From positions 1 to 23,690 of the forward strand of contig CAJUBL010000047.1 of NCBI GenBank assembly GCA_910584665.1: a stretch of DNA of 23,690 nucleotides, read 5' to 3'. Positions 1-7,118 of the stretch are shown piece after piece. The notes beneath the pieces are model-generated. The model made no database searches, was not told the DNA's origin, and worked only from the letters and a program-made list of their open reading frames with translations. Source of the stretch: an uncultured Muribaculaceae bacterium. Lineage in GTDB: Bacteria > Bacteroidota > Bacteroidia > Bacteroidales > Muribaculaceae. The position numbers were made by a program, and so were the translations under genes. Numbering within the stretch: the first letter of the stretch is position 1; the number at the start of each line of letters is the position of its first letter.

Positions 1-430
<430 letters not shown>

Positions 431-461
431 TGTATATAATGTGTAGTATCAATGAAAATTA

Positions 462-938
462 TTAGAAACGGAAGTGGGCGAATGCACGGTTAGCCTCGGC
501 CATCTTATGCATATCCTCCTTGCGCTTGAAAGCGCCGCCCTGATCATTGAATGCATCTACAATCTCGGCAGCCAGCTTGTCGCTCATGGTCTTGCCACCA
601 CGCTTACGGGCATACAGGATAAGGTTTTTCATTGATATCGACTCCTTACGGTCGGGTCGTATCTCAGTAGGAACCTGGAAAGTGGCTCCACCTACGCGAC
701 GTGACTTAACCTCCACCTGAGGAGTAATATTCTCGAGGGCTTTCTTCCATATCTCAAGCGCGCTCTTCTCCTCGTTGGGCAGTTTGGCTTTCGCAGCCTC
801 AAGTGCCGAATAGAAAATTGTGTAGGCAGTGTTCTTCTTGCCGTCATACATCAGATGATTGACAAACTTTGACACTTTCACGTCATGGAAGACAGGATCG
901 GGCAATACGATCCGCTTCTTTGGTTTTGCTTTTCTCAT
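462..938 (-). CDS. rpsG: 30S ribosomal protein S7
   Basis: Primary 16S rRNA-binding protein that nucleates the head of the small subunit. The 158-residue product is full length for the family. It opens MRKAKPKKRIVLPDPVFHDV and contains the typical VEVKSRRVGGATFQVPTEIR segment (about residues 75-95) and the C-terminal MHKMAEANRAFAHFRF. It sits between rpsL (175 bases upstream) and fusA (31 bases downstream) in the str operon. In E. coli, S7 represses its own operon by binding the rpsL-rpsG spacer; the long, hairpin-containing spacer here could serve the same role, but that is inference. Confidence 0.98.
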   Translation of the reverse strand: MRKAKPKKRIVLPDPVFHDVKVSKFVNHLMYDGKKNTAYTIFYSALEAAKAKLPNEEKSALEIWKKALENITPQVEVKSRRVGGATFQVPTEIRPDRKESISMKNLILYARKRGGKTMSDKLAAEIVDAFNDQGGAFKRKEDMHKMAEANRAFAHFRF

Positions 939-988
939 TGTGAGTCTTCTTGTTGTGTTTTTGTCATGCTTGGCTGGTGTCTGTCTTC

Positions 989-1010
989 AACCGGGCCCTC
1001 CGGCCTGGTT
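989..1010 (-). promoter_or_regulatory. Hairpin in the rpsL-rpsG spacer (possible S7 autoregulatory element)
   Basis: In the 175-base gap between rpsL and rpsG the arms AACC.GGCC (989-997) and GGCC.GGTT (1002-1010) form a GC-rich hairpin with a 4-base loop and one mismatch. A second AT-rich palindrome (AAAAAC/GTTTTT) lies near 1040-1053. No T-run follows the GC-rich hairpin in the direction of transcription, so a terminator is unlikely. E. coli S7 binds this same intercistronic region of the str mRNA, which makes this a candidate operator. No sequence match to the E. coli site was established. Confidence 0.35.
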
Positions 1011-1113
1011 TACTCAACCGTTGGCAGCTCAACTTGTTCAAAAACGAGTTTTTAAAATAATATTTCTCGTGATGCGTTCAGTAACTTCACCCCTGGTCTT
1101 ACCGACCGAGAGA

Positions 1114-1503
1114 TTACTTCTTGGCTGCACCGGCCTTAGGACGTTTGGCTCCGTATTTGGAACGACGCTGTGTACGGTCTTTCACTCCGCTTGTATCAAG
1201 AGTACCGCGAACGATGTGATAACGTACACCGGGGAGATCTTTCACACGACCGCCGCGCACAAGCACGATCGAGTGCTCCTGCAGGTTATGCCCTTCTCCG
1301 GGTATATAGGAGTTAACCTCCTTACCGTTAGTCAATCTCACACGGGCTACCTTACGCATAGCCGAGTTAGGCTTCTTGGGGGTGGTGGTGTACACACGCA
1401 CACACACGCCACGACGCTGGGGACAGCTGTCGAGCGCAGGCGATTTACTCTTATCCTCAAGAGCCACACGTCCTTTTCTTACTAATTGCTGAATAGTAGG
1501 CAT
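1114..1503 (-). CDS. rpsL: 30S ribosomal protein S12
   Basis: Decoding-centre protein of the small ribosomal subunit and first gene of the str operon. The 129 residues start MPTIQQLVRKGR and contain the universal segments VYTTTPKKPNSAMRKVARVR, LTNGKEVNSYIPGEGHNLQE and GGRVKDLPGVRYHIVRGTLD. The lysine of PKKPNS (Lys43, E. coli numbering with Met1) and the lysine of RVKDLPG, the two classic streptomycin-resistance positions, are both the sensitive residue. The C-terminus RSKYGAKRPKAGAAKK is typical. Transcription likely starts from the consensus promoter at 1650-1681. Confidence 0.98.
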   Translation of the reverse strand: MPTIQQLVRKGRVALEDKSKSPALDSCPQRRGVCVRVYTTTPKKPNSAMRKVARVRLTNGKEVNSYIPGEGHNLQEHSIVLVRGGRVKDLPGVRYHIVRGTLDTSGVKDRTQRRSKYGAKRPKAGAAKK

Positions 1504-1645
1504 CTTAGTTTTTAAGTTTTGTTACTAAAATTTATTTTCTCTTCGTTGTGATAATTTCTATCCGTTTACATAAAGCGTACGCGCCGCGTAACATTTTAAT
1601 CCTCAGCAGATTAAATCAACAACGGCACGAAAGCGCTTAAAATCC
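1504..1645 (-). promoter_or_regulatory. Leader (5' UTR) of the str operon with two small hairpins
   Basis: About 140 transcribed bases separate the predicted start site from rpsL. Two symmetric elements are visible: arms 1596-1601/1609-1614 (TTAATC/GATTAA, 7-base loop), and the near-perfect palindrome TACGCG-C-CGCGTA at 1578-1590. The rest is AT-rich. A leader this long and structured is compatible with translational or transcriptional control of the operon, but I recognise no described leader motif. Confidence 0.4.
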
Positions 1646-1649
1646 GATG

Positions 1650-1681
1650 CAAAAGTACAACTTAATTTTCTAATATCCAAA
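1650..1681 (-). promoter_or_regulatory. Bacteroidetes-type sigma-ABfr promoter of rpsL-rpsG-fusA
   Basis: Read on the minus strand, the -33 box TTTG (1678-1681) is followed by 20 bases and then the -7 box TACTTTTG (1650-1657). This exactly fits the Bacteroides consensus TTTG / TAnnTTTG with 19-21 base spacing. The start site should fall a few bases to the left of 1650. Confidence 0.8.
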
Positions 1682-1723
1682 TAATTCCACAACACTTTTT
1701 TTTACCTGACAATCAAACTAAAA

Positions 1724-1778
1724 TCCGATTGCCGCTTTCTGCCGACACAAATGGAAATACAGATAAGCCGCAATCGGA
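1724..1778 (-). terminator. Probable terminator of the surface-protein operon
   Basis: Two 14-base arms (1724-1737 and 1765-1778, TCCGATTGC.GCTT and its complement) match at 13 positions around a 27-base loop. On the minus strand the second arm is followed by TTTTAGTTTG. It lies 101 bases after the stop of the last operon gene and just before the rpsL promoter. The loop is long for an intrinsic terminator. A T8 run at 1846-1853, with only a weak stem before it, is a possible earlier stop. Confidence 0.55.
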
Positions 1779-1878
1779 CAAGCCAACAATTTAAACTAAT
1801 TTAATGTTTTTTAATATTATAGAATTTCACCTGATCAATCTCACGAAAAAAAACAAGATTAATACGCCCAATATTCTA

Positions 1879-3912
1879 TCAGTCGGGACGAGAATATACA
1901 AACCTGAATGTATAACGCGAAGCATCTATCCTATTAGATGATGGAGCTCCATTGTATCCCGTATAAGAATCAATCGTACACTCCGAAGCCGCACTGTTAT
2001 AATATCCCCCGAAAGCCTTGGTCGCATTCCATGAATTATTAAAAAATTCGGCGGGACAGCTCTTGAGCCCAGAATGCATTTCACGTATATATATCACCAT
2101 ATCAAGAAGTTGATCATCATTATAGTCCGCACATAATTCATCATAGTTTCCACTCATATCATAAAATCCAAGTGCATTAGGTTTCTTAAGAGCCTCATCA
2201 TGAGCACGAGCATTAGAATTGCCCGAGTACCAAGCTATTTCATCTATCGAATTTCCTCCACTGTAACTGAAGTTCTCGCCCGCTTTGGCGGCAAGTTTCC
2301 ATTCCCCCACTGAGGGTGACCTTAAGAAAATAAACGGGAGGGATAAAAATTCACGTGACTCTCCTTTAGTTATACATCCATCTCCATTCTGATCAATAGT
2401 ACTGGCTTCTGTCATTACAGGAGAATCAATCAGAAACTTTCCATCAGGTATCAACTCTGTCTGCATCATACTGAATGAGCCAGTCTTCAATCCAGTAACT
2501 TTTATGAATTTATATTTCTTTCCATTGAGATAATAGTAGCCTTGCGTAGTCTCAAACATCTTGGTTTCTCCATATTGTGTTACTCCGTCAGTTCGCGCAT
2601 AGGCTCTGAAATAAACCTTACAAAGATCAATCAAAGTGTTAGTATCAAGACTGAATCTACCTGTTACACCTGCCATTCCTACAACTGCAGTCTCTCTCTG
2701 CTTGAAATCACTGCTGTAACTATATTCAAAGCCTACCTCATCAGGCAACGTGGATCCCGAGACTCTCCCTTCGAGTGTAGCCATATAAGCCTGAGGTTTA
2801 GCTTGAAGAGTCTCAATGGAAACATTTGGATTTTCACTCGTTTCCTCCCCAATTGTCGGTCGCGAATAAACCAGCCTGAAAGTATGCTTTTCATTCCCGA
2901 ATCTATTGGTTGGAGCAAGACCCGACAAGGTTGATTTTACAGTACAGGCATTGGCAGCGCAAGTCCAGTTCCCCCCCCTTGACGGACTTTCAACAGCGGC
3001 CCAGGTTGTATTGAAATAATTAGCAGTGACATCTTTGACCGAACTCTTAAATTTATTAGCAAATTCTCTTGACATATCCAATAAATCAGAAGAATATGCC
3101 GCAACAAACTCACTATAATTACCACTCATATCGTAGAAGCCTGATTCGTTAGGTTTTTTCTGACCCGGACGACGGTGAGACCCTTGAGCATTCCCCTGAT
3201 ACCAACCGACCTCATCTAAATTGTCACTACCACTATAAGTATAACCCTTAGACTGCATTCCCCCCGTAGCAGCATAATACCATTCAGCAGCAGTCGGTGC
3301 TCGGAATAAAATCGGCGTGATATCCAGGAACTCCCGGACCTCTCCTTTTGTAACGGTACCGTCACCATTCATATCCAATGTTCCAATCTCATACCCGTCA
3401 ATCTCCAAAACGGCATTGGGAGGGAGCTCCGTTTGCATCATGCTGAATGAGCCGTTGGGGCCATCATCAACTTTTATAAATTTAAACTCCTTTCCATCAA
3501 TAAAATAAGTGCCTTGGGCAGTTTTAAAGGACATTGTTTTTCCAAAAATCACCTCTTCACCATAGGACATGGCCGCTCTGTAATACACCGTCTTTAAATC
3601 GGTCAATCCTTTAATTTCAAGGCTAAAATCTCCTATTTTTCCTTCCATAACAACCGATTCAGTATACTCGTCCGGAAAACTCTTATCATAACTGTATTCA
3701 AAGCCCATATAATCAGGCACACCTTTAGCCGTGACAGCACCGTGAAGAGTAGCCGTAAACGACTTCGCTTCAGCACCCTTGGTAACAATACCTTTTTGAT
3801 TGCCAGAATCAGGGTCCGAAGAATCGTCAGCCGGTTCTTCAGAACATCCTACTATCAACAAATTAAATATTAATAATATTTGTAATTTTATAATTGTATC
3901 AATCAATTTCAT
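1879..3912 (-). CDS. Surface lipoprotein with duplicated Fn3-like / EF-hand / SUMF1-like modules
   Basis: The 677-residue product has a lipoprotein signal (lipobox IVGC, Cys23) followed by acidic SEEPADD, suggesting surface export. Two copies of one module fill the rest (about 47-352 and 366-677). Each has a Fn3-like beta region, then SFSMMQTEL, a canonical 12-residue EF-hand loop (D180-E191 and D507-E518), and the C-terminal half of a SUMF1/FGE-sulfatase fold: R.P(T/S)..EW, SGS/SGG, GFYDMSGNY, R/FGG, TFR(L/F)VYSRP. By hand alignment only the first of the two catalytic FGE cysteines is kept (C323 and its repeat-2 equivalent), so formylglycine-generating activity is doubtful and a binding role is more likely. 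Last gene of the operon, 12 bases after its neighbour. A run of eight G (coding strand, plus coordinates 2971-2978) could allow slippage. Exact function unknown. Confidence 0.8.
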   Translation of the reverse strand: MKLIDTIIKLQILLIFNLLIVGCSEEPADDSSDPDSGNQKGIVTKGAEAKSFTATLHGAVTAKGVPDYMGFEYSYDKSFPDEYTESVVMEGKIGDFSLEIKGLTDLKTVYYRAAMSYGEEVIFGKTMSFKTAQGTYFIDGKEFKFIKVDDGPNGSFSMMQTELPPNAVLEIDGYEIGTLDMNGDGTVTKGEVREFLDITPILFRAPTAAEWYYAATGGMQSKGYTYSGSDNLDEVGWYQGNAQGSHRRPGQKKPNESGFYDMSGNYSEFVAAYSSDLLDMSREFANKFKSSVKDVTANYFNTTWAAVESPSRGGNWTCAANACTVKSTLSGLAPTNRFGNEKHTFRLVYSRPTIGEETSENPNVSIETLQAKPQAYMATLEGRVSGSTLPDEVGFEYSYSSDFKQRETAVVGMAGVTGRFSLDTNTLIDLCKVYFRAYARTDGVTQYGETKMFETTQGYYYLNGKKYKFIKVTGLKTGSFSMMQTELIPDGKFLIDSPVMTEASTIDQNGDGCITKGESREFLSLPFIFLRSPSVGEWKLAAKAGENFSYSGGNSIDEIAWYSGNSNARAHDEALKKPNALGFYDMSGNYDELCADYNDDQLLDMVIYIREMHSGLKSCPAEFFNNSWNATKAFGGYYNSAASECTIDSYTGYNGAPSSNRIDASRYTFRFVYSRPD

Positions 3913-3924
3913 ATTTTCAAGCTA

Positions 3925-4935
3925 TTATTGTATTTTACTGACCGTAACACTATTATCATACGGTTTATAAAGATATGAAAAGACGTTGTAGAGCACACTG
4001 TCAATTTCGACACATATCTCACCATGGAAGTCATATGGACTGGCTTCATCCAAATAGGCTTTGAGCTCTCGATACAACTGTTTTTCTTCTTGAGTAAGAT
4101 CTATATCTTTACTTTTAAGAGCATTGTAAGAAGCAAAAAACATATCTAAACGAACGACATAATCCGAACACAACTCATAATCAGCAATACTGGTATATTG
4201 AAATTGATATACACCGTCAAAACCACCCCATATACGCTGTTTTTCGCTACCGTAAATCTGTTTTGAGGTGTTTGTTGAATAGTCATCAAGATAACCCTTA
4301 AGAAAATATTTCACTGATTTGTCGCGGAATTCTCTTTCAACATTTGAATTCAGCACTACATTGAATTCATACTCGCTGTATGACACCGTAGGATTCATTG
4401 CCTGCTGTATTTTTTTAATTATATCAGCTTTAGCAACATCATCGCCCTCCCCCGACTCATCATTGTCATCGCCATCATCAAGTCCCTCACCATTACGGGT
4501 AAGAACAAAATTGGTGAAATGATTCAAAGGAACGAGTGTGTTACCCCGAATTTCAAGAGTAAGCATATAGTCGGTCGTAGGTTCATCATCGTATGTCGAC
4601 ACATAGACTCCACGACATATAACCTTATTACCTGAAACATTATAATACAATGTCCCGTAAGCCGATGATGCCGGTCCCTGATATTCCAAATCAACAGTTC
4701 CGTTTGAATTGAATGTCAGATATATATATTGGTATTTTATTCCGGCCGCCGGATTATAATAGGACCGTTCTCCAATCCAGGTGCCGGTGATATCAATACC
4801 AGGATCATCATCGCTGTCACATCCGACATTGCACACCAATATTATGGAAGTTAGAATGGTAGTCAATAAGCCGGTTGATCTACTGAATATCAGCTGTATA
4901 TTCCGTATATATGATGAGTTATAAAACATTTTCAT
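3925..4935 (-). CDS. Lipocalin-like lipoprotein with acidic linker, unknown function
   Basis: The 336-residue product has a hydrophobic segment (about 22-37) ending in VGC (Cys39), followed by DSDDDPG, which resembles the acidic surface-export signal of Bacteroides lipoproteins. Residues 46-148 (DITGTWIGE... LTFNSNGTVDLEY... LTRNG) look like the small beta-barrel found in lipocalin-like domains of this phylum. An Asp/Glu/Gly linker (149-167) leads to a second domain (168-336) that I do not recognise. The lipobox lacks the usual Leu at -3 and the n-region is long, so processing is less certain. It lies 35 bases after the LysM-barrel gene and 12 bases before the duplicated-module lipoprotein, clearly in the same operon. 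Confidence 0.7.
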   Translation of the reverse strand: MKMFYNSSYIRNIQLIFSRSTGLLTTILTSIILVCNVGCDSDDDPGIDITGTWIGERSYYNPAAGIKYQYIYLTFNSNGTVDLEYQGPASSAYGTLYYNVSGNKVICRGVYVSTYDDEPTTDYMLTLEIRGNTLVPLNHFTNFVLTRNGEGLDDGDDNDESGEGDDVAKADIIKKIQQAMNPTVSYSEYEFNVVLNSNVEREFRDKSVKYFLKGYLDDYSTNTSKQIYGSEKQRIWGGFDGVYQFQYTSIADYELCSDYVVRLDMFFASYNALKSKDIDLTQEEKQLYRELKAYLDEASPYDFHGEICVEIDSVLYNVFSYLYKPYDNSVTVSKIQ

Positions 4936-4970
4936 AATTAAATGTCTGTAATTATCCGGAATGTACCGGT

Positions 4971-5825
4971 TCAGAATCCGAATCCGATATTTATAGCCGG
5001 ATAAGCGTCCTTTCCAAAGTATGATTTCTGAGAGTCGTTAAGTGGAAAGACATATGAGCCGCCGATATTGAAACCCCACAGTCTCAATTGCAGACCCACC
5101 CGGGCATCCACACCGACTTTTTTCTTGAATTTTTCTTCTCCATTTATATTTTCACCATGAATTCTCCCTTTAGATTTTATCTTTCCACCTACACAGAAAT
5201 TGAATCCGATACCGGCATACGGAGAGATTCCAAGCCTACTGTTGTCATTGGTTAATGCATAGCCCATATTTATCGGAATAGCAATAAAATGAGCTGTAGA
5301 TGTAGTGTTCTGATATTCTCCACGATCTACTTTTACCGTATTATTATAATTGGCAGAATTATAACCGATACGTGCTCCTGCAAAAACGCCTTTATCTTTA
5401 TGCATAAGATAATAATTTGCGCCCACACTGATGGCATAAGTGTAGTTTGAACCGCTCACACCTTCGGCTTTTGATAAGAATCCATACTCCATCATCATTG
5501 AAGGCTCGAATCCGGGTACATCATTTGTTTGATTTACAGCATCGGGCGTCAATTGCTCACTTCCGTTGTCCTGCATCTGGACAGTTACGCTTTCAACTGT
5601 CTCCGACTGTCTTGTCATGGCGCTTTCATTTTCGGGAACAGTGAGCACCAATCCTACATAGAAAAGCTTATCAACGCCAGGATTAGCCTCAATGATTTTA
5701 TCTACACTGACATTATACTTGTCGGCGATACTTTGCAGACTTTCACCTCGCGCCACTACATGGTCTTGAGCAAACATGGCAATGCCATGAATAAGCAAAG
5801 CCACAATAAGGAATAATTTTTTCAT
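4971..5825 (-). CDS. LysM domain protein with C-terminal outer-membrane beta-barrel
   Basis: The 284-residue protein has a Sec signal peptide (1-19, ending MFAQ), a single LysM domain (22-64: VARGESLQSIADKYNVSVDK, LTVPE), a polar linker (65-105) and a beta-barrel region of alternating strands (106-284). The chain ends in Phe (NIGFGF), as expected for barrel insertion. The likely arrangement is LysM in the periplasm bound to peptidoglycan, with the barrel in the outer membrane. This is inference from topology. It starts 10 bases after the stop of the Cbp1-like gene. The barrel belongs to the broad outer-membrane-protein type common in Bacteroidetes; no substrate can be named. Confidence 0.8.
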   Translation of the reverse strand: MKKLFLIVALLIHGIAMFAQDHVVARGESLQSIADKYNVSVDKIIEANPGVDKLFYVGLVLTVPENESAMTRQSETVESVTVQMQDNGSEQLTPDAVNQTNDVPGFEPSMMMEYGFLSKAEGVSGSNYTYAISVGANYYLMHKDKGVFAGARIGYNSANYNNTVKVDRGEYQNTTSTAHFIAIPINMGYALTNDNSRLGISPYAGIGFNFCVGGKIKSKGRIHGENINGEEKFKKKVGVDARVGLQLRLWGFNIGGSYVFPLNDSQKSYFGKDAYPAINIGFGF

Positions 5826-5835
5826 TACAGTTAAT

Positions 5836-6720
5836 TTATTGAATTTGTATTACAAGAATATTCGAAAGACTCCAGAAAGAATTGGCATCGGTAACAGTCA
5901 AGGTTGATGAAGGCCCCTGCTTTTCAATTTTATAGCTTGACGCCGGTGCCGGAGATAAAATCTTTATTTTACCGGAGTTAATAGGCAATTCATTAAATAC
6001 CGCAATGTTAACCTTATTGCATGCCGAAGTATTTACATTACTGAGATTGACTTTACTGCTTTTCAGGAATCCGCCGCCCTCGATTATCCCCATGTCTTTG
6101 AGCTGTTTCCTGGTAGCGACCAAAATATATCCCTCATTGATAATTTCAGTCTGTACCTGAACTGCCTCGGTCAAGGCTGTGTTTTGCTCCGAAAGATCCT
6201 CAACCGTATTTGAAAGATCCTCAACTTTCGAAGTAAGACTACGTATACTTCGCTGTTGTCCGTTTATCTGAGCCTGAAGTTTCCTGATCTGAATCTCCTT
6301 GCTTTCCAGTTGTGAGGTCAGGTAAGCGATAGTATTTCGCAGACCCTCAGTACGCAAGGTGTCGACACGGTTATTCAGTGAGTCGACCAATGACGCTATA
6401 CGTTGGCGCTGTCCATTAATGATATCAGTCAATTGATTAAGGCGCATCGCAATCTCTTTTGAGCTATAACGGCGATGTGTCTCGATATCCATTCTTGCAG
6501 TAAGCAGTTTTTCCTGTTCCGAGATACTATCGATACATGCCGACACCTCATTGAAAAACGAGGTCATGCGTTCCAGTTCCTGTTGATTGTAATTAGCAAG
6601 GACCAGCAATGAATCACGTTCGCTTTGTAATGACTGCGTCCTGCTATCGTTTTCTGCCGAGTCTGAACATGATGTAATATGTAATAAAACTACAGCAGTA
6701 AGAAAAGGAAAAAATTTCAT
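5836..6720 (-). CDS. Cbp1-family coiled-coil lipoprotein (collagen-binding adhesin homologue)
   Basis: I place the start at 6720 rather than the longer in-frame Met at 6858, because MKFFPFLTAVVLLHITSC is a clean lipoprotein signal (Cys18). The product is 294 residues. Residues 25-195 are almost continuous heptad-rich coiled coil (SLQSERDSL, LVDSLNNRVDTL, KVEDLSNTVEDLSEQ). The C-terminal part (about 196-294: ILVATRKQLKDMGII, LKSSKVNLSNVN, SFWSLSNILVIQIQ) resembles what I recall of Cbp1-type adhesins of Bacteroides fragilis, which bind collagen. Binding here is not shown. First gene of the four-gene surface operon, behind the promoter at 7022-7053 and a long leader. Confidence 0.75.
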   Translation of the reverse strand: MKFFPFLTAVVLLHITSCSDSAENDSRTQSLQSERDSLLVLANYNQQELERMTSFFNEVSACIDSISEQEKLLTARMDIETHRRYSSKEIAMRLNQLTDIINGQRQRIASLVDSLNNRVDTLRTEGLRNTIAYLTSQLESKEIQIRKLQAQINGQQRSIRSLTSKVEDLSNTVEDLSEQNTALTEAVQVQTEIINEGYILVATRKQLKDMGIIEGGGFLKSSKVNLSNVNTSACNKVNIAVFNELPINSGKIKILSPAPASSYKIEKQGPSSTLTVTDANSFWSLSNILVIQIQ

Positions 6721-7015
6721 ACCTATTTTGCGGTGGTCGCGTCCATTCCCAATTTGACCATTATGACAATATACAAAAAAGCGTGGAATGATGTTCCTGT
6801 TTATCTTAACGGAGGCATCGCCAAACGCCTGACAACGAAATAAACAGTCCACTCCCACGCCTTATCGTATATCGATACCCCCTTGTCGGGGAGTGGATAT
6901 GCGACAAGCATGAGCGTCCGTCGACTGCTCTCTCCTTCGTTGTTTTGAAATTGGCGATTTCCGTTAAAGGATAAAGCACGAAACGCTTTTAATATGTCCG
7001 CACACAAATTGTTGT
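6721..7015 (-). promoter_or_regulatory. Long structured leader of the surface operon; no gene seen
   Basis: Nearly 300 transcribed bases lie between the predicted start site and the Cbp1-like start codon, with no convincing ORF. The segment 6849-6856 (CCACTCCC) pairs perfectly with 6889-6896 (GGGAGTGG), enclosing a small TATCG/CGATA stem. The same G-run (6888-6891) can instead pair with the adjacent C-run near 6879-6883 (loop TTGT). The two helices exclude each other. A further hairpin (CGCACA/TGTGCG) lies at about 6999-7018, at the predicted transcript start. This suggests a regulatory leader but matches no class I know. Confidence 0.4.
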
Positions 7016-7021
7016 GCGTGG

Positions 7022-7053
7022 CAAAGATAACATTAATTTCTCTATAATGCAAA
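7022..7053 (-). promoter_or_regulatory. Bacteroidetes-type promoter of the surface operon
   Basis: Minus-strand -33 TTTG (7050-7053), 20-base spacer, -7 TATCTTTG (7022-7029): an exact match to the phylum consensus. The -33 box falls inside the T-rich tail of the preceding oxalate-operon terminator. This separates the surface operon from the oxalate operon transcriptionally. Confidence 0.75.
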
Positions 7054-7096
7054 CAAAACACGCGGCCCGACCGCTGTCTCACCAGCGACCGGGCCG
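7050..7096 (-). terminator. Intrinsic terminator of the oxalate operon
   Basis: Arms 7063-7076 and 7083-7096 form a 14-base-pair stem with a 6-base loop, followed on the minus strand by TGTTTTGTTTG. Two positions are G-U wobbles when read as minus-strand RNA but A-C mismatches on the plus strand, so the structure is selected for minus-strand transcription. It sits 22 bases after the AEC transporter stop. Confidence 0.85.
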
Positions 7097-7118
7097 TACA
7101 TCATGGAATTTTCAGAAA

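Noticed and set aside
859..1485. Long plus-strand ORF of 208 codons opposite rpsL and rpsG
   Set aside because: It lies antisense to two certain ribosomal protein genes and their spacer; a shadow frame.
6801..7082. Minus-strand 93-codon ORF upstream of the Cbp1-like gene
   Set aside because: It would begin inside the oxalate-operon terminator and upstream of the predicted transcript start, and its product shows no family features or signal peptide.
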